From NCBI RefSeq assembly GCF_900168015.1, contig NZ_FUYR01000006.1, positions 62,001-126,000 on the forward strand: 64,000 nucleotides of DNA, in the 5' to 3' direction. The notes beneath the pieces were generated by a model. The model saw nothing but the letters and a program-made list of their open reading frames with translations. It did no database searches and was not told the DNA's origin. Position 1 is the stretch's first letter. Each line of letters opens with the position of its first letter. This stretch comes from Daejeonella lutea. Lineage in GTDB: Bacteria; Bacteroidota; Bacteroidia; Sphingobacteriales; Sphingobacteriaceae. Shown in pieces: positions 1 to 8,683 of the stretch. The position numbers were made by a program, and so were the translations under genes.

Positions 1-474
1 CTTTTTTACGTTGCAATAACACGGGCAGGCAAAAAGCTGAATCTATCATACGCGACTTCGAGATATCGCTGGGGAACGCTCACCAGCTGCGAACCCAGCA
101 GATTTATTGATGAGATTGATGCCAGTTATCTGGAACTGGACTTTAAGCCACAATTGAAAGGTTCCGGCAATCCATTTTTTGATGATGAAAGGTCAGCGTG
201 GCAGCAAAAAGAAACGTTCAGCAGGCCAAAGCCAGCTCCACCGCAAAAAACTACATCAATCTTACCAAAGGCCCATGTACCGAGTGCTGACTTCGCCCCT
301 TCCGACACCTCTGGCCTTCAGGTAGGTATGGAAGTTGAACACGAACGCTTTGGCTTCGGAAAAGTAATAAACCTTGAAGGGAGTAAACCCGATGTCAAGG
401 CCACGATATTTTTTAAAGATTTAGGGCAGAAGCAATTATTGCTAAAATTTGCTAAATTGAAAATTGTAAAATAA
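1..474 (+). CDS. UvrD/PcrA-type DNA helicase, C-terminal part (5' truncated by window)
   Basis: This is the 3' end of a superfamily 1 DNA helicase of the UvrD/PcrA/Rep type, an ATP-dependent enzyme of DNA repair and replication. Frame 1 is open from the first base. It begins with LFYVAITRAGKKLNLSYA, which matches helicase motif VI (VAxTRA), followed by the typical SRYRWG and EPSRFIDEID segments. The last 50 or so residues (VEHERFGFGKVINLEG and onward) form the small Tudor-like tail seen at the end of PcrA-type helicases. About 157 residues are visible; the Walker motifs lie upstream of the window. The stop is followed 64 bp later by a DUF4290 gene on the same strand. The family call is secure; the exact paralogue is not. 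Confidence 0.88.
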   Translation, partial: LFYVAITRAGKKLNLSYATSRYRWGTLTSCEPSRFIDEIDASYLELDFKPQLKGSGNPFFDDERSAWQQKETFSRPKPAPPQKTTSILPKAHVPSADFAPSDTSGLQVGMEVEHERFGFGKVINLEGSKPDVKATIFFKDLGQKQLLLKFAKLKIVK

Positions 475-538
475 AACCAAAATGCCGCTCTGAAGCTCAC
501 AAACCACATATTTGAGTTAGCGGAATTAATGAATTACC

Positions 539-1225
539 ATGACATTTGATTATAATACCACCAGGAAAAAACTGATTCTTGCGGAATACGGCCGGAATGT
601 ACAGAATATGGTAAAATATATCGTCGATTTGCCTACTAAAGACGAGCGGAATCGTTATGCCCAGGTTGTAATTGACTTGATGGGCTTTTTAAACCCACAC
701 CTGCGCGATGTAGCTGATTTCAAACATAAACTTTGGGATCATTTGCATATCATATCGGATTTTAAAATTGACGTTGATTCACCATATCCAAAACCGTCTG
801 AAGATGCGATCCGCTTTAAACCAGCGCCACTATCATACCCTCAGCAACGAATAAAGTATAAACATTACGGAAAAACCGTTGAGCTGATGATCAGTCGCGC
901 AAAAGCTATTGAGGAGCCACAACGCAAGCAGCTTATGATTCAGTCCATTGCTAACTTTATGAAAATGGCATATGTAACCTGGAATAAAGACAGTGTTGCT
1001 GATGAAACGATTATAAAAGATCTTCGTGAGATGTCTAACGGTGCACTGCAACTGGAAGATAACGTCAACCTGCAACGAATCGAAGTAAGAACACCTGCCC
1101 CGGCGAATAACAGACAGAGAAATAGCAACCAGAACAATAAAAACAGGAATAATACAAATAGCAGGAATAATGCCGGCGGATCAAATCGCCAACGGTCAAA
1201 TAATTCGGGAGGCAAAAGATATTAG
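539..1225 (+). CDS. DUF4290 domain-containing protein
   Basis: This 228-residue protein starts MTFDYNTTRKKLILAEYGRN, the signature opening of DUF4290, a family of unknown function found in Bacteroidota. The first 180 or so residues look like a helical globular domain. Residues from about 188 to the end are a low-complexity tail rich in Asn, Arg, Ser and Gly with RQRN/NNKNRNN runs, probably disordered and basic and possibly nucleic-acid binding. There is no signal peptide or membrane segment, so it is probably cytoplasmic. It sits 138 bp upstream of murA, and this DUF4290-murA order is familiar in Bacteroidota. No biochemical function can be stated. Confidence 0.85.
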   Translation: MTFDYNTTRKKLILAEYGRNVQNMVKYIVDLPTKDERNRYAQVVIDLMGFLNPHLRDVADFKHKLWDHLHIISDFKIDVDSPYPKPSEDAIRFKPAPLSYPQQRIKYKHYGKTVELMISRAKAIEEPQRKQLMIQSIANFMKMAYVTWNKDSVADETIIKDLREMSNGALQLEDNVNLQRIEVRTPAPANNRQRNSNQNNKNRNNTNSRNNAGGSNRQRSNNSGGKRY

Positions 1226-1324
1226 TCAGTGCCGGTGAGTAAAGCGCTTTGAGAAATGAGCTTAGCCCAGGTAAAAAAGGAATTTATAAATTTTAACAGA
1301 AAACGGCGCTCGGTGCTCGAAGCT

Positions 1325-1362
1325 TATAGCTCTTAGCCCATAGCCATAGCACATAGCCCATA
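1325..1362. repeat. degenerate heptamer tract (ATAGCCC-like) in the murA leader
   Basis: About five imperfect copies of a 7-base unit, variants of ATAGCCC (for example ttagccc, atagccc), run directly up to the murA ATG at 1364. The tract occupies the position where a ribosome binding site would be expected. It is probably a short slippage-derived repeat. Confidence 0.5.
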
Positions 1363-1363
1363 A

Positions 1364-2689
1364 ATGAACGCATTTGAAATTGTTGGTGGTAAGCCATTAA
1401 AGGGAGAAATAATCCCTCAAGGAGCAAAAAACGAAGCATTGCAGATTATTTCTGCCGTATTACTTACACCAGAGAAAATTACAATAAGCAATATTCCTGA
1501 CATAAAGGATGTAAATAAACTGATTGAACTGATTCGTGATTTGGGAGTAAAGGTTGAACGCTTAAGCAAAGACACCTATACTTTTGAAGCCGCTAATATC
1601 GATCTTGACTTTTTCCACTCAGAATCATTTCGTTCGAAAGGTGGAAGCCTAAGGGGTTCCATTATGATAGTCGGTCCCCTGCTGGCCCGCTTTGGCAAGG
1701 CAGCTATTCCAAAGCCTGGAGGCGACAAAATTGGACGCAGGCGTCTCGACACACACTTTCTTGGCTTTGAGAAATTGGGTGCAAAGTTCGTTTACGACAA
1801 AAAAACTAACTTTTTCAATGTTGATGCAAGTGATTTAAAAGGCGCTTATATCCTCCTGGATGAAGCTTCAGTAACAGGAACAGCCAATGTGGTAATGGCA
1901 GCTGTTCTTGCTAAGGGAGTTACGACTATTTACAACGCTGCATGTGAACCATATCTACAGCAGTTATGTAAAATGCTTAACCGGATGGGCGCTAAAATTA
2001 CCGGTGTAGGTTCAAACTTGCTGACCATAGAAGGTGTAGAAAAGTTAGGTGGAACCGACCACAGGCTGCTTCCCGACATGATTGAAATTGGATCTTTTAT
2101 TGGCCTGGCAGCAATGACAGAATCAGAGATTACGATCAAAGATGTAAGATTTGAGGAACTAGGTATGATACCAGAAGTTTTCAGAAAACTGGGTATTCAA
2201 TTCGAACTTCGGGGTGACGATATTTACATCCCATCTCAAAAACACTATGAAGTTGATACCTTCATTGACGGATCGATCATGACGATAGCTGATGCACCCT
2301 GGCCAGGATTTACCCCCGATTTGTTAAGTATTATGCTTGTTGTTGCTACTCAGGCTAAAGGCAACGTACTGATTCACCAAAAAATGTTTGAAAGCAGGCT
2401 CTTCTTTGTCGATAAGTTAATTGACATGGGCGCACAGATTATTTTATGTGACCCGCATCGTGCTACTGTAATTGGTCTTGACAAAAAAGTTAAGCTTCGT
2501 GGGATTTCTATGACATCACCGGATATTCGCGCCGGTGTTTCACTTCTTATTGCTGCCCTCTCGGCGCAGGGAACTTCAACGATTTTTAACATTGAACAAA
2601 TTGAACGCGGGTACCAGGATATCGATATTCGCCTTAGGGCTATCGGAGCTAATATAAAGCGTATTACTGCGAATGACAGCGGACATTAA
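1364..2689 (+). CDS. murA: UDP-N-acetylglucosamine 1-carboxyvinyltransferase (Asp-type active site)
   Basis: MurA transfers enolpyruvate from phosphoenolpyruvate to UDP-GlcNAc, the first committed step of peptidoglycan synthesis, in the cytoplasm. The 441-residue protein has the normal two-domain length of the family. The N-terminal active-site motif with Lys22 and Asn23 (AKNEAL) is intact. The fosfomycin-target loop reads KPGGDKIGRR, so the residue equivalent to E. coli Cys115 is Asp121, with codon gac at 1724-1726. Asp at this site is known from mycobacterial and chlamydial MurA and makes those enzymes insensitive to fosfomycin; the same is inferred here. The gene follows DUF4290 and ends 20 bp before a rho-independent terminator. 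Confidence 0.95.
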   Translation: MNAFEIVGGKPLKGEIIPQGAKNEALQIISAVLLTPEKITISNIPDIKDVNKLIELIRDLGVKVERLSKDTYTFEAANIDLDFFHSESFRSKGGSLRGSIMIVGPLLARFGKAAIPKPGGDKIGRRRLDTHFLGFEKLGAKFVYDKKTNFFNVDASDLKGAYILLDEASVTGTANVVMAAVLAKGVTTIYNAACEPYLQQLCKMLNRMGAKITGVGSNLLTIEGVEKLGGTDHRLLPDMIEIGSFIGLAAMTESEITIKDVRFEELGMIPEVFRKLGIQFELRGDDIYIPSQKHYEVDTFIDGSIMTIADAPWPGFTPDLLSIMLVVATQAKGNVLIHQKMFESRLFFVDKLIDMGAQIILCDPHRATVIGLDKKVKLRGISMTSPDIRAGVSLLIAALSAQGTSTIFNIEQIERGYQDIDIRLRAIGANIKRITANDSGH

Positions 2690-2708
2690 GCTTCAAATGC
2701 TTTGTTAG

Positions 2709-2740
2709 AAAACGGATTGAAATTTCAATCCGTTTTTTTG
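2709..2740 (+). terminator. rho-independent terminator after murA
   Basis: A near-perfect palindrome (aacggattgaaa / tttcaatccgtt) at 2711-2734 runs into seven T residues. It lies 20 bp after the murA stop, on the murA strand. Confidence 0.85.
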
Positions 2741-2765
2741 TAGATTTAATTTTAATCCAGTCTCA

Positions 2766-4304
2766 ATGTCTTTCTATCAAAGAAACGCAAAAGAAATCCA
2801 GGTCGTCCTTTTCTTTTCATTCCTCAAACTGGTTTTACATCTCGTGTCTAATAGTAATTTCGGATTTCACCGGGATGAATTGCTATATATGGCAATGTCT
2901 GAACATATTGATTGGGGATACAAAGAAGTTCCACCTTTTATAGCAGGTATTTCCTGGTTCTCCTACGCTTTTCTGGGTGATAGTGTTTTTGCCATGAGAA
3001 TTTTGCCCTCTATTGCGAGCGCATTAATTGTTTTCATTACGGGGCTGCTTGTAATCTCCATGAACGGCAAGCGATTTTCCGTGATCGTAGCTTGCGGAGC
3101 CATGGTGATTTCCCCGTCGTTTTTAGCTTCAGGGTATTTACTTCAACCCGTGGTTTTTGATCAATTATTCTGGGTGATAACGGCCTATCTGCTCCTCAAA
3201 CACATTCAAACAAGAAAAACAAGCTATGTCTATTTATTGGGATTAACAGTCGGTGTCGGGATGCTAACTAAGTACACCATGGCATTTTTCATACTGTCGC
3301 TGATTGTCGGTGTCCTCATAAGCCCTCAAAGAAGGATTCTGCTAAACAAATCCTGGATTGTTGCATTTTTAATTGCTTTCGTCATTTTCCTGCCCAATCT
3401 CATCTGGCAGATAACACATGACTTGCCGGTTGTGTCCCATATGAAAGAATTGAAGGAGACGCAACTCGACTATATCGACCCTTTGAAATTTCTTGTTCAA
3501 CTGTTGATAATCCACGCTTCTGCATCCGTTATTTGGCTGTCCGGACTCATTTATCTTTTCTTTACCAAAAGCAATAAAAGGTACATCTTCATGGCGTATT
3601 CATTTATTGTGGTTGTGGTCCTTTTACTCGCTCTTAACGGCAAAGTCTATTACAGTTTTGGAGCATTTCCAATGTTGTTCGCGGCAGGTGGCATTTGTCT
3701 TCATAAAGTATTGGGGAGTATTGTAGCACCGTTCAGGTATGCGGCAGTTTGTTTATTGCTAGCACCTTCCCTATTACTTGTGCCCACCGTTATTCCTATT
3801 TTACCCTTCGCTTCTACCCTTCGTTTTTTTGAATTCACTACTGATAGGGGCCTGGAATTTCCTGTTAAATGGGAAGATCAAAAGACCCACGCTACCACAC
3901 AGGACTACGCTGACATGCTTGGCTGGGAGGAAATAGCAAAACATGCGAAAGCTGCATATCAGAAAATCCCGAAAGAAGAACGATCAAAGACTACGCTCAT
4001 CGCCGGGAATTATGGGCTGGCCGGTGCAATTCAGCATTACGGGGAAAAGTATGATTTGCCTGATCCCGTGAGTTTAAGCAGTAGTTTTGCGTTATGGTCA
4101 CCTGACTCCATCGAAACTAAATACATCATTATGATCGACGATGATATTGATAAAATAGCTGGGGCTTTTGGCAGCAAGGTAGATATTGGCAAAGTGGAAA
4201 ATCCCTATGCACGCGAAAAGGACACAGGAATTTATCTTTTATCGGAGCCACTAATTGACGTTAACAATTTTTACAAAACAGAGCGATCAAAAGAGTTGAA
4301 CTGA
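2766..4304 (+). CDS. GT39-family membrane glycosyltransferase
   Basis: This is a 512-residue polytopic inner-membrane protein of the PMT/ArnT-like glycosyltransferase family 39, which moves a sugar from a polyprenyl-phosphate donor to a periplasmic acceptor. The evidence is the N-terminal loop FHRDELLYMAMSEHIDWGY with the acidic Asp-Glu pair used for catalysis in the family, an EVPPF motif after it, and about ten hydrophobic segments up to residue 370. A soluble periplasmic domain of about 140 residues follows. It starts 26 bp after the murA terminator, so it probably has its own promoter. The acceptor (lipid A, protein or surface polysaccharide) cannot be read from the sequence. Confidence 0.82.
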   Translation: MSFYQRNAKEIQVVLFFSFLKLVLHLVSNSNFGFHRDELLYMAMSEHIDWGYKEVPPFIAGISWFSYAFLGDSVFAMRILPSIASALIVFITGLLVISMNGKRFSVIVACGAMVISPSFLASGYLLQPVVFDQLFWVITAYLLLKHIQTRKTSYVYLLGLTVGVGMLTKYTMAFFILSLIVGVLISPQRRILLNKSWIVAFLIAFVIFLPNLIWQITHDLPVVSHMKELKETQLDYIDPLKFLVQLLIIHASASVIWLSGLIYLFFTKSNKRYIFMAYSFIVVVVLLLALNGKVYYSFGAFPMLFAAGGICLHKVLGSIVAPFRYAAVCLLLAPSLLLVPTVIPILPFASTLRFFEFTTDRGLEFPVKWEDQKTHATTQDYADMLGWEEIAKHAKAAYQKIPKEERSKTTLIAGNYGLAGAIQHYGEKYDLPDPVSLSSSFALWSPDSIETKYIIMIDDDIDKIAGAFGSKVDIGKVENPYAREKDTGIYLLSEPLIDVNNFYKTERSKELN

Positions 4305-4364
4305 TCCCATCACCATTTTGATGCATGTTGAACCTAATTCAACAATGCATTCGTTTAATTGCTG

Positions 4365-4532
4365 ATTGTCTGCAGTTATTTTCTCAATCACTGTAGTAAT
4401 TTACTCCATCACTGCAGCAATTTACTCGGGCGTTGCAGTAATTTACTCCATCACTGTAGTAATTTACTCGGGCGTTGCAGCAATTTACTGCATCACTGCA
4501 GTGATTAACTTCAGCGTTGCAGTGAGGTGCAC
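4365..4532. repeat. 21-bp imperfect tandem repeat, about 8 copies
   Basis: Eight consecutive 21-base units lie between the GT39 gene and the convergent cystathionine beta-synthase gene. A consensus core is ctgcagtaatttactc, and the units alternate between an atcact and a ggcgtt start. The outermost copies are the most diverged. Because 21 is a multiple of 3, one plus-strand frame stays open and would encode a hydrophobic heptapeptide repeat (like AVIYSIT). That frame starts only with TTG, lacks a ribosome site and runs into the neighbouring gene, so the tract is listed as a repeat and not as a gene. Confidence 0.85.
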
Positions 4533-4556
4533 CGATATTTGTACCCTCAGCTCTAC

Positions 4557-5918
4557 TTAGGCTGAAATAGCATTGATTATATCATATTGAGTTATGATCT
4601 CAATCTTGCCGGCTTCGTCTTCGACTAATACAGCCATATTGTCTTTATTGATGATCGACGAAATTTTATCAATTGAAGTGTTCAAGTCAATGAATGGGAA
4701 CGAAGCGGTCATAATTTCTTTGATACTACCGGATTTTAAGCCTGGATTTTCGAGCACCGAATTTAAAATATCACTTTCAGTAAGTTTGCCGATGATCATC
4801 CCTTGCTGAGTTACTGGAATCTGAGATATATTTAGCGACTTTATCGTATTTATCGCTTCAAGCACAGATTTTTCACAGTCAATTGTGATGATATCCTGGC
4901 GATCCCTTCTAGACAGGATCGATTTTGCTGTAAGCTTCTCGTCGGCCAGGAAACCTCGCTCACGAAGCCAATCCTCATTGTACATTTTGCCCATATACCT
5001 GGAGCCATGATCATGAAAGATAATTACTACAATGTCACCCTCCTTTAATTCACCTTTCAGCTGCATAAGTCCGGCAAGGGCCGACCCTGCTGAATTACCT
5101 GCGAAAATACCTTCTTTACGTGCTATCTCACGTGTCATCAAGGCTGCATCCTTATCGGTAACTTTTTCAAAACGATCGATTACATCAAAGTCTACATTTT
5201 TTGGTAAAAAATCTTCGCCAATGCCCTCTGTTATATAAGGATATATCTCATTCTTGTCGAACTCTCCGGTTTCCTTGTATTTTTTGAACACCGAACCATA
5301 AGTGTCTATTCCCCAAACCTTGATGTTCGGGTTCTTTTCCTTCAAATATTTTCCTGCTCCCGAAATTGTCCCCCCCGTTCCAACGCCGACTACCAGATGA
5401 GTGATCTTTCCTTCAGTTTGTTCCCAGATCTCCGGGCCGGTTTGTTCGTAATGAGCTTTAGAATTTGAGAGATTATCATATTGGTTCGGTTTCCATGAAT
5501 TTGGTACTTCACGTTCGAGCCGGGTAGAAACAGAATAATATGAACGGGGATCTTCAGGATCAACATTTGTTGGACAAACTATCACTTCGGCACCAAATGC
5601 CCTTAGGGCATCAACCTTCTCCTTTGATTGCTTATCTGTTGTAGTAAAAATACATCTGTATCCCTTAATCACGGCTGCAATGGCGAGACCCATTCCGGTA
5701 TTTCCGGATGTCCCTTCGATAATGGTTCCTCCCGGTTTGAGGCGCCCGTCTCTCTCCGCATCTTCAATCATCTTTACTGCCATCCGGTCCTTAATGGAAT
5801 TGCCTGGGTTGGTAGTCTCGATCTTCGCCAAGACAGTCGCTTTAACGTCTTTCGTGATCGCATTTAACCTGACCAGGGGAGTATTACCTATCGTTTCGAG
5901 AATATTGTTATACCACAT
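4557..5918 (-). CDS. cystathionine beta-synthase (PLP enzyme with CBS-domain pair)
   Basis: This 453-residue cytoplasmic enzyme condenses serine (or O-acetylserine) with homocysteine or sulfide in transsulfuration or cysteine synthesis. The N-terminal 330 residues form a fold-type II PLP domain. Lys43 in NPGNSIKDRMA is the expected Schiff-base lysine, GTSGNTG binds the substrate carboxylate, and GVGTGGTISG cradles the PLP phosphate. Residues of about 340-453 hold two CBS motifs, which sense adenosyl ligands in related enzymes. The domain order fits cystathionine beta-synthase better than plain CysK, which lacks CBS domains. A TAATTTTG -7-like box at 5930-5923 suggests a nearly leaderless transcript, but no clear -33 box was found. 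A Cys/Met-type PLP partner enzyme lies at 48.5-49.6 kb. Confidence 0.88.
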   Translation of the reverse strand: MWYNNILETIGNTPLVRLNAITKDVKATVLAKIETTNPGNSIKDRMAVKMIEDAERDGRLKPGGTIIEGTSGNTGMGLAIAAVIKGYRCIFTTTDKQSKEKVDALRAFGAEVIVCPTNVDPEDPRSYYSVSTRLEREVPNSWKPNQYDNLSNSKAHYEQTGPEIWEQTEGKITHLVVGVGTGGTISGAGKYLKEKNPNIKVWGIDTYGSVFKKYKETGEFDKNEIYPYITEGIGEDFLPKNVDFDVIDRFEKVTDKDAALMTREIARKEGIFAGNSAGSALAGLMQLKGELKEGDIVVIIFHDHGSRYMGKMYNEDWLRERGFLADEKLTAKSILSRRDRQDIITIDCEKSVLEAINTIKSLNISQIPVTQQGMIIGKLTESDILNSVLENPGLKSGSIKEIMTASFPFIDLNTSIDKISSIINKDNMAVLVEDEAGKIEIITQYDIINAISA

Positions 5919-6209
5919 GATGCAAAATTACGGAAATACTATGAAGGTTAATTGTTATTCTACCGGCTATTAACAAGAGTGGGGATTAATTGTGACACAA
6001 CAATTGGAAAGCATCATCGGCTTTAGGTCAGCTTTGCCCGAATTTTAACATCTGAATTGGATTGTCTATTGGATTCAGCAAGTAATAATTTGGATATAAA
6101 CAATTTATGTCGATTAGGTTAATAATATTTAAATAAATCCACCTAAATCATTTAACTTAAAGAGATTATCAGGAAAATTATCTGCTCACGCCTTATATAC
6201 TGTCGAAAT
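5919..6209. other. divergent intergenic region
   Basis: This 291-bp AT-rich spacer separates the divergent cystathionine beta-synthase and GH20-like genes and must hold both promoters. No complete TTTG-N19-TAnnTTTG pair was found for the plus strand. No open frame or RNA gene was recognised. Confidence 0.4.
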
Positions 6210-7349
6210 ATGAAACACAGCTTCATGCTATTCGCCCTTTTTTTAACAATATCGTTTTCCGATGTAAGGGCTCAGGAAAAGTTGGATGAACTTTTGCCTA
6301 TCCGGGGTTTCGCAATTGCTGCGCCGAAGCCCAGCGGATTGAATGATTTTATAAAGTTCATTGAAGAAGAATTGGGCCCAAAGAAAGTAAATACCCTTAT
6401 TTTAAGGGTTGATTACAACTACCAGTTTAAAAGCCACCCTGAACTCCGGGATTCGGCAGCACTTTCCAGGTCGGACGTTAGGAAACTGGTTAATGCGGCC
6501 AAAAAGTTTAATATTCGAATTATACCCCAGATCAACTTGTTAGGCCACCAATCCTGGGCAGGCAAACTAGAAAATCTGTTAAAAGTCTATCCGGAATTTG
6601 ATGAAACCCCATCAGTGAAAATGCCAGCCGATTACAAATGGCCCAACCCCGATGGCCTGTACTGTAAAAGCTATTGTCCTCTTCACCCCGGCGTGCATAA
6701 AGTTGTTTTTGCTTTAGTCGACGAAATAACAGAAGCCTTTGAAACCAATGCATTCCATGCAGGTATGGATGAAGTATTTTACATCGGAGACGACAAATGT
6801 CCGCGCTGCGGGGGCAGAGACAAAGCAGAATTGTTTGCAGGTGAGGTGCGAAAGATCCGTGACCATCTGGCTCTAAGTGGTAAGGAGCTTTGGATTTGGG
6901 GTGACCGTCTCATAGATGGAAAAACTACAGGTATTGGAATGTGGGCTGCAAGCTTAAACAATACTCATAAGGCCATCGACATGATCCCGAAAGATGTGAT
7001 CATTTGCGACTGGCAATACGGTCGCCCCAATCAAACTGCTGTCTATTTTGCGCTAAAAGGGTTCAGAGTGGTAAGCTGCCCGTGGGATAAACCAAATGTT
7101 GCGCTAGTGCAGATTGACGATATGATTCGGTCACGTCAGTATGCAACTAAAGAAGTTAAGCCTAATTTTTATGGTGTAGCGCACACGGTCTGGTCTGGGC
7201 CTGTTCCATTTTTTAATGGATATTATGGACGAACTCCAGTTACAGCCGCTGCATCAGACGGAACCCGTCCGGTCGATCCGAATGAAACACCCTGGAATAC
7301 GTTCAAAGTTATGTACGATAAAATAGGCAAATTAGAACTTAAGCCATGA
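6210..7349 (+). CDS. secreted GH20-like glycoside hydrolase
   Basis: This 379-residue protein has an N-terminal signal peptide (hydrophobic core LFALFLTISF, probable cut after VRAQ). It is followed by a TIM-barrel domain resembling glycoside hydrolase family 20 (beta-N-acetylhexosaminidases). The segment HAGMDEVFYIGDD carries the Asp-Glu pair that in GH20 positions the substrate acetamido group and donates the proton. The tryptophan-rich WIWGDR and WAASL stretches fit barrel strands. The usual GH20b N-terminal domain is absent and the protein is short for the family, so it may belong to a divergent GH20 clan member. Its TGA overlaps the ATG of the next gene (a deacetylase) by 4 bp, indicating coupled translation. 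The substrate is inferred to contain N-acetylated amino sugar. Confidence 0.7.
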   Translation: MKHSFMLFALFLTISFSDVRAQEKLDELLPIRGFAIAAPKPSGLNDFIKFIEEELGPKKVNTLILRVDYNYQFKSHPELRDSAALSRSDVRKLVNAAKKFNIRIIPQINLLGHQSWAGKLENLLKVYPEFDETPSVKMPADYKWPNPDGLYCKSYCPLHPGVHKVVFALVDEITEAFETNAFHAGMDEVFYIGDDKCPRCGGRDKAELFAGEVRKIRDHLALSGKELWIWGDRLIDGKTTGIGMWAASLNNTHKAIDMIPKDVIICDWQYGRPNQTAVYFALKGFRVVSCPWDKPNVALVQIDDMIRSRQYATKEVKPNFYGVAHTVWSGPVPFFNGYYGRTPVTAAASDGTRPVDPNETPWNTFKVMYDKIGKLELKP

Positions 7350-8656
7350 AAATTCTTTGCAGCCTAATTCTACCAACGGCATCCCTGCTCCTATCGGTCG
7401 GTGCAATTGCGCAAACAACTATCACCAAATGGCAGGACGGAAAACGAGGTGCAGTGTCTATTACTTACGATGATGGATCCATAAATCAGTTCAGAAAGGC
7501 ATTGCCAATTATGAACAGGATGAATATTCCCGCCACTTTCTTTATCATCACGGGACAAATTCCCGGTTCAGATTACCAGGGCAGGTTTATTGGAAGGCCC
7601 GTTAAAACAATCATTGAAGAGACTGCCACGATTGCGACGAACAAAGATAATTTCTATGAACGATCATCGGCAGCTGGCTTTCTGGGTTTTAGCGGAACTT
7701 TAGATTATCATACCAATGCAGGTGCTCAAATTGATGCGGGCAGGCCGGCCGAGGCTTACAAAATAATAGACGATCTATATAAAAAAGTCCGGGCAGGTGA
7801 GTTCACATCCGGAAATAAAACAAACAATGAAGTAGACGAAGCACGAGGTGTTACATGGGACGATATACGAACTTATGCTGCCCAGGGTCATGAATTTGCA
7901 AGTCATACAGTCACTCACCCCAGGCTGGCTGCACTGGATGAGCTGAACATGATGTATGAGCTTGAAAAAAGCAAAGCAGATATCCTGAAACAATTAGGAT
8001 CCAGGTATACATTTTCTGCTGAGGGTCCTTATGGTACGGAAAACGAACGGGTAATGGAATATGCCCATAAAGTTTATCCCGCGCTTCGAAACCGGATGCC
8101 TGAAACTTTCATGGAGGAGTTGAATCGTTCGAGCCGCAAAAATCCGGGCTTGTTTAAAAAAGAATATGTACAATGGCAGCGTGGTGCAACTACCAAAACG
8201 CCAATGCCACTCATGAAATCGTGGATTGATACAACTGCAGTTAAGGATAACATCTGGTTAGTTTTAGTTATCCATGGTGTAGATGGAATTGGTTGGGAGG
8301 CTCTTACAAGCCAAGCCCTTGATGAGTATTTCCAATACATGAAAGCCAGGGATAAAGACCTTTGGATCGCCACGTTTGCGGATGCTACAAAGTATATGCG
8401 TGAACGGATGAATGCTGAAATTAAAACCACCACCAAAAAGAACAGCGTATCTGTTAGACTTACACATGGCCTGGATAAGATGATGTATGATATCCCTTTG
8501 ACCTTAAAAACTTATGTACCTGCCGGATGGAAAGAAATACAAGTTAAACAGGGAAAGCAAAACACCCGCCACAAAGTTCAGCAGGATGGAAATGGAAGCT
8601 TTGTTTTGTACCGCGCGGTGCCAAATTCGGATCAAATAATTCTTTCAAAAATATAA
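7346..8656 (+). CDS. secreted polysaccharide deacetylase (CE4 family)
   Basis: This 436-residue protein has a signal peptide (hydrophobic run ASLLLSVGAIAQ). It is followed by a NodB-type deacetylase domain that removes N- or O-acetyl groups from polysaccharides with a divalent metal. Motif 1 is ITYDDGS with the Asp-Asp pair, and motif 2 is SHTVTH with the two metal-binding histidines. PATFFIITG follows motif 1 as in other CE4 enzymes. A C-terminal extension of about 100 residues looks beta-rich and may bind carbohydrate. It overlaps the upstream GH20-like gene by 4 bp and is followed after 27 bp by a NagX-like membrane protein, so the three probably act on one amino-sugar substrate. Confidence 0.85.
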   Translation: MKILCSLILPTASLLLSVGAIAQTTITKWQDGKRGAVSITYDDGSINQFRKALPIMNRMNIPATFFIITGQIPGSDYQGRFIGRPVKTIIEETATIATNKDNFYERSSAAGFLGFSGTLDYHTNAGAQIDAGRPAEAYKIIDDLYKKVRAGEFTSGNKTNNEVDEARGVTWDDIRTYAAQGHEFASHTVTHPRLAALDELNMMYELEKSKADILKQLGSRYTFSAEGPYGTENERVMEYAHKVYPALRNRMPETFMEELNRSSRKNPGLFKKEYVQWQRGATTKTPMPLMKSWIDTTAVKDNIWLVLVIHGVDGIGWEALTSQALDEYFQYMKARDKDLWIATFADATKYMRERMNAEIKTTTKKNSVSVRLTHGLDKMMYDIPLTLKTYVPAGWKEIQVKQGKQNTRHKVQQDGNGSFVLYRAVPNSDQIILSKI

Positions 8657-8683
8657 TCCGCTAAGATCCCTAAACGTAAACTA

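Noticed and set aside
4366-4560. Plus-strand frame encoding a hydrophobic heptapeptide repeat
   Set aside because: It starts with TTG, has no ribosome site or promoter, and is explained by the 21-bp tandem repeat staying in frame.
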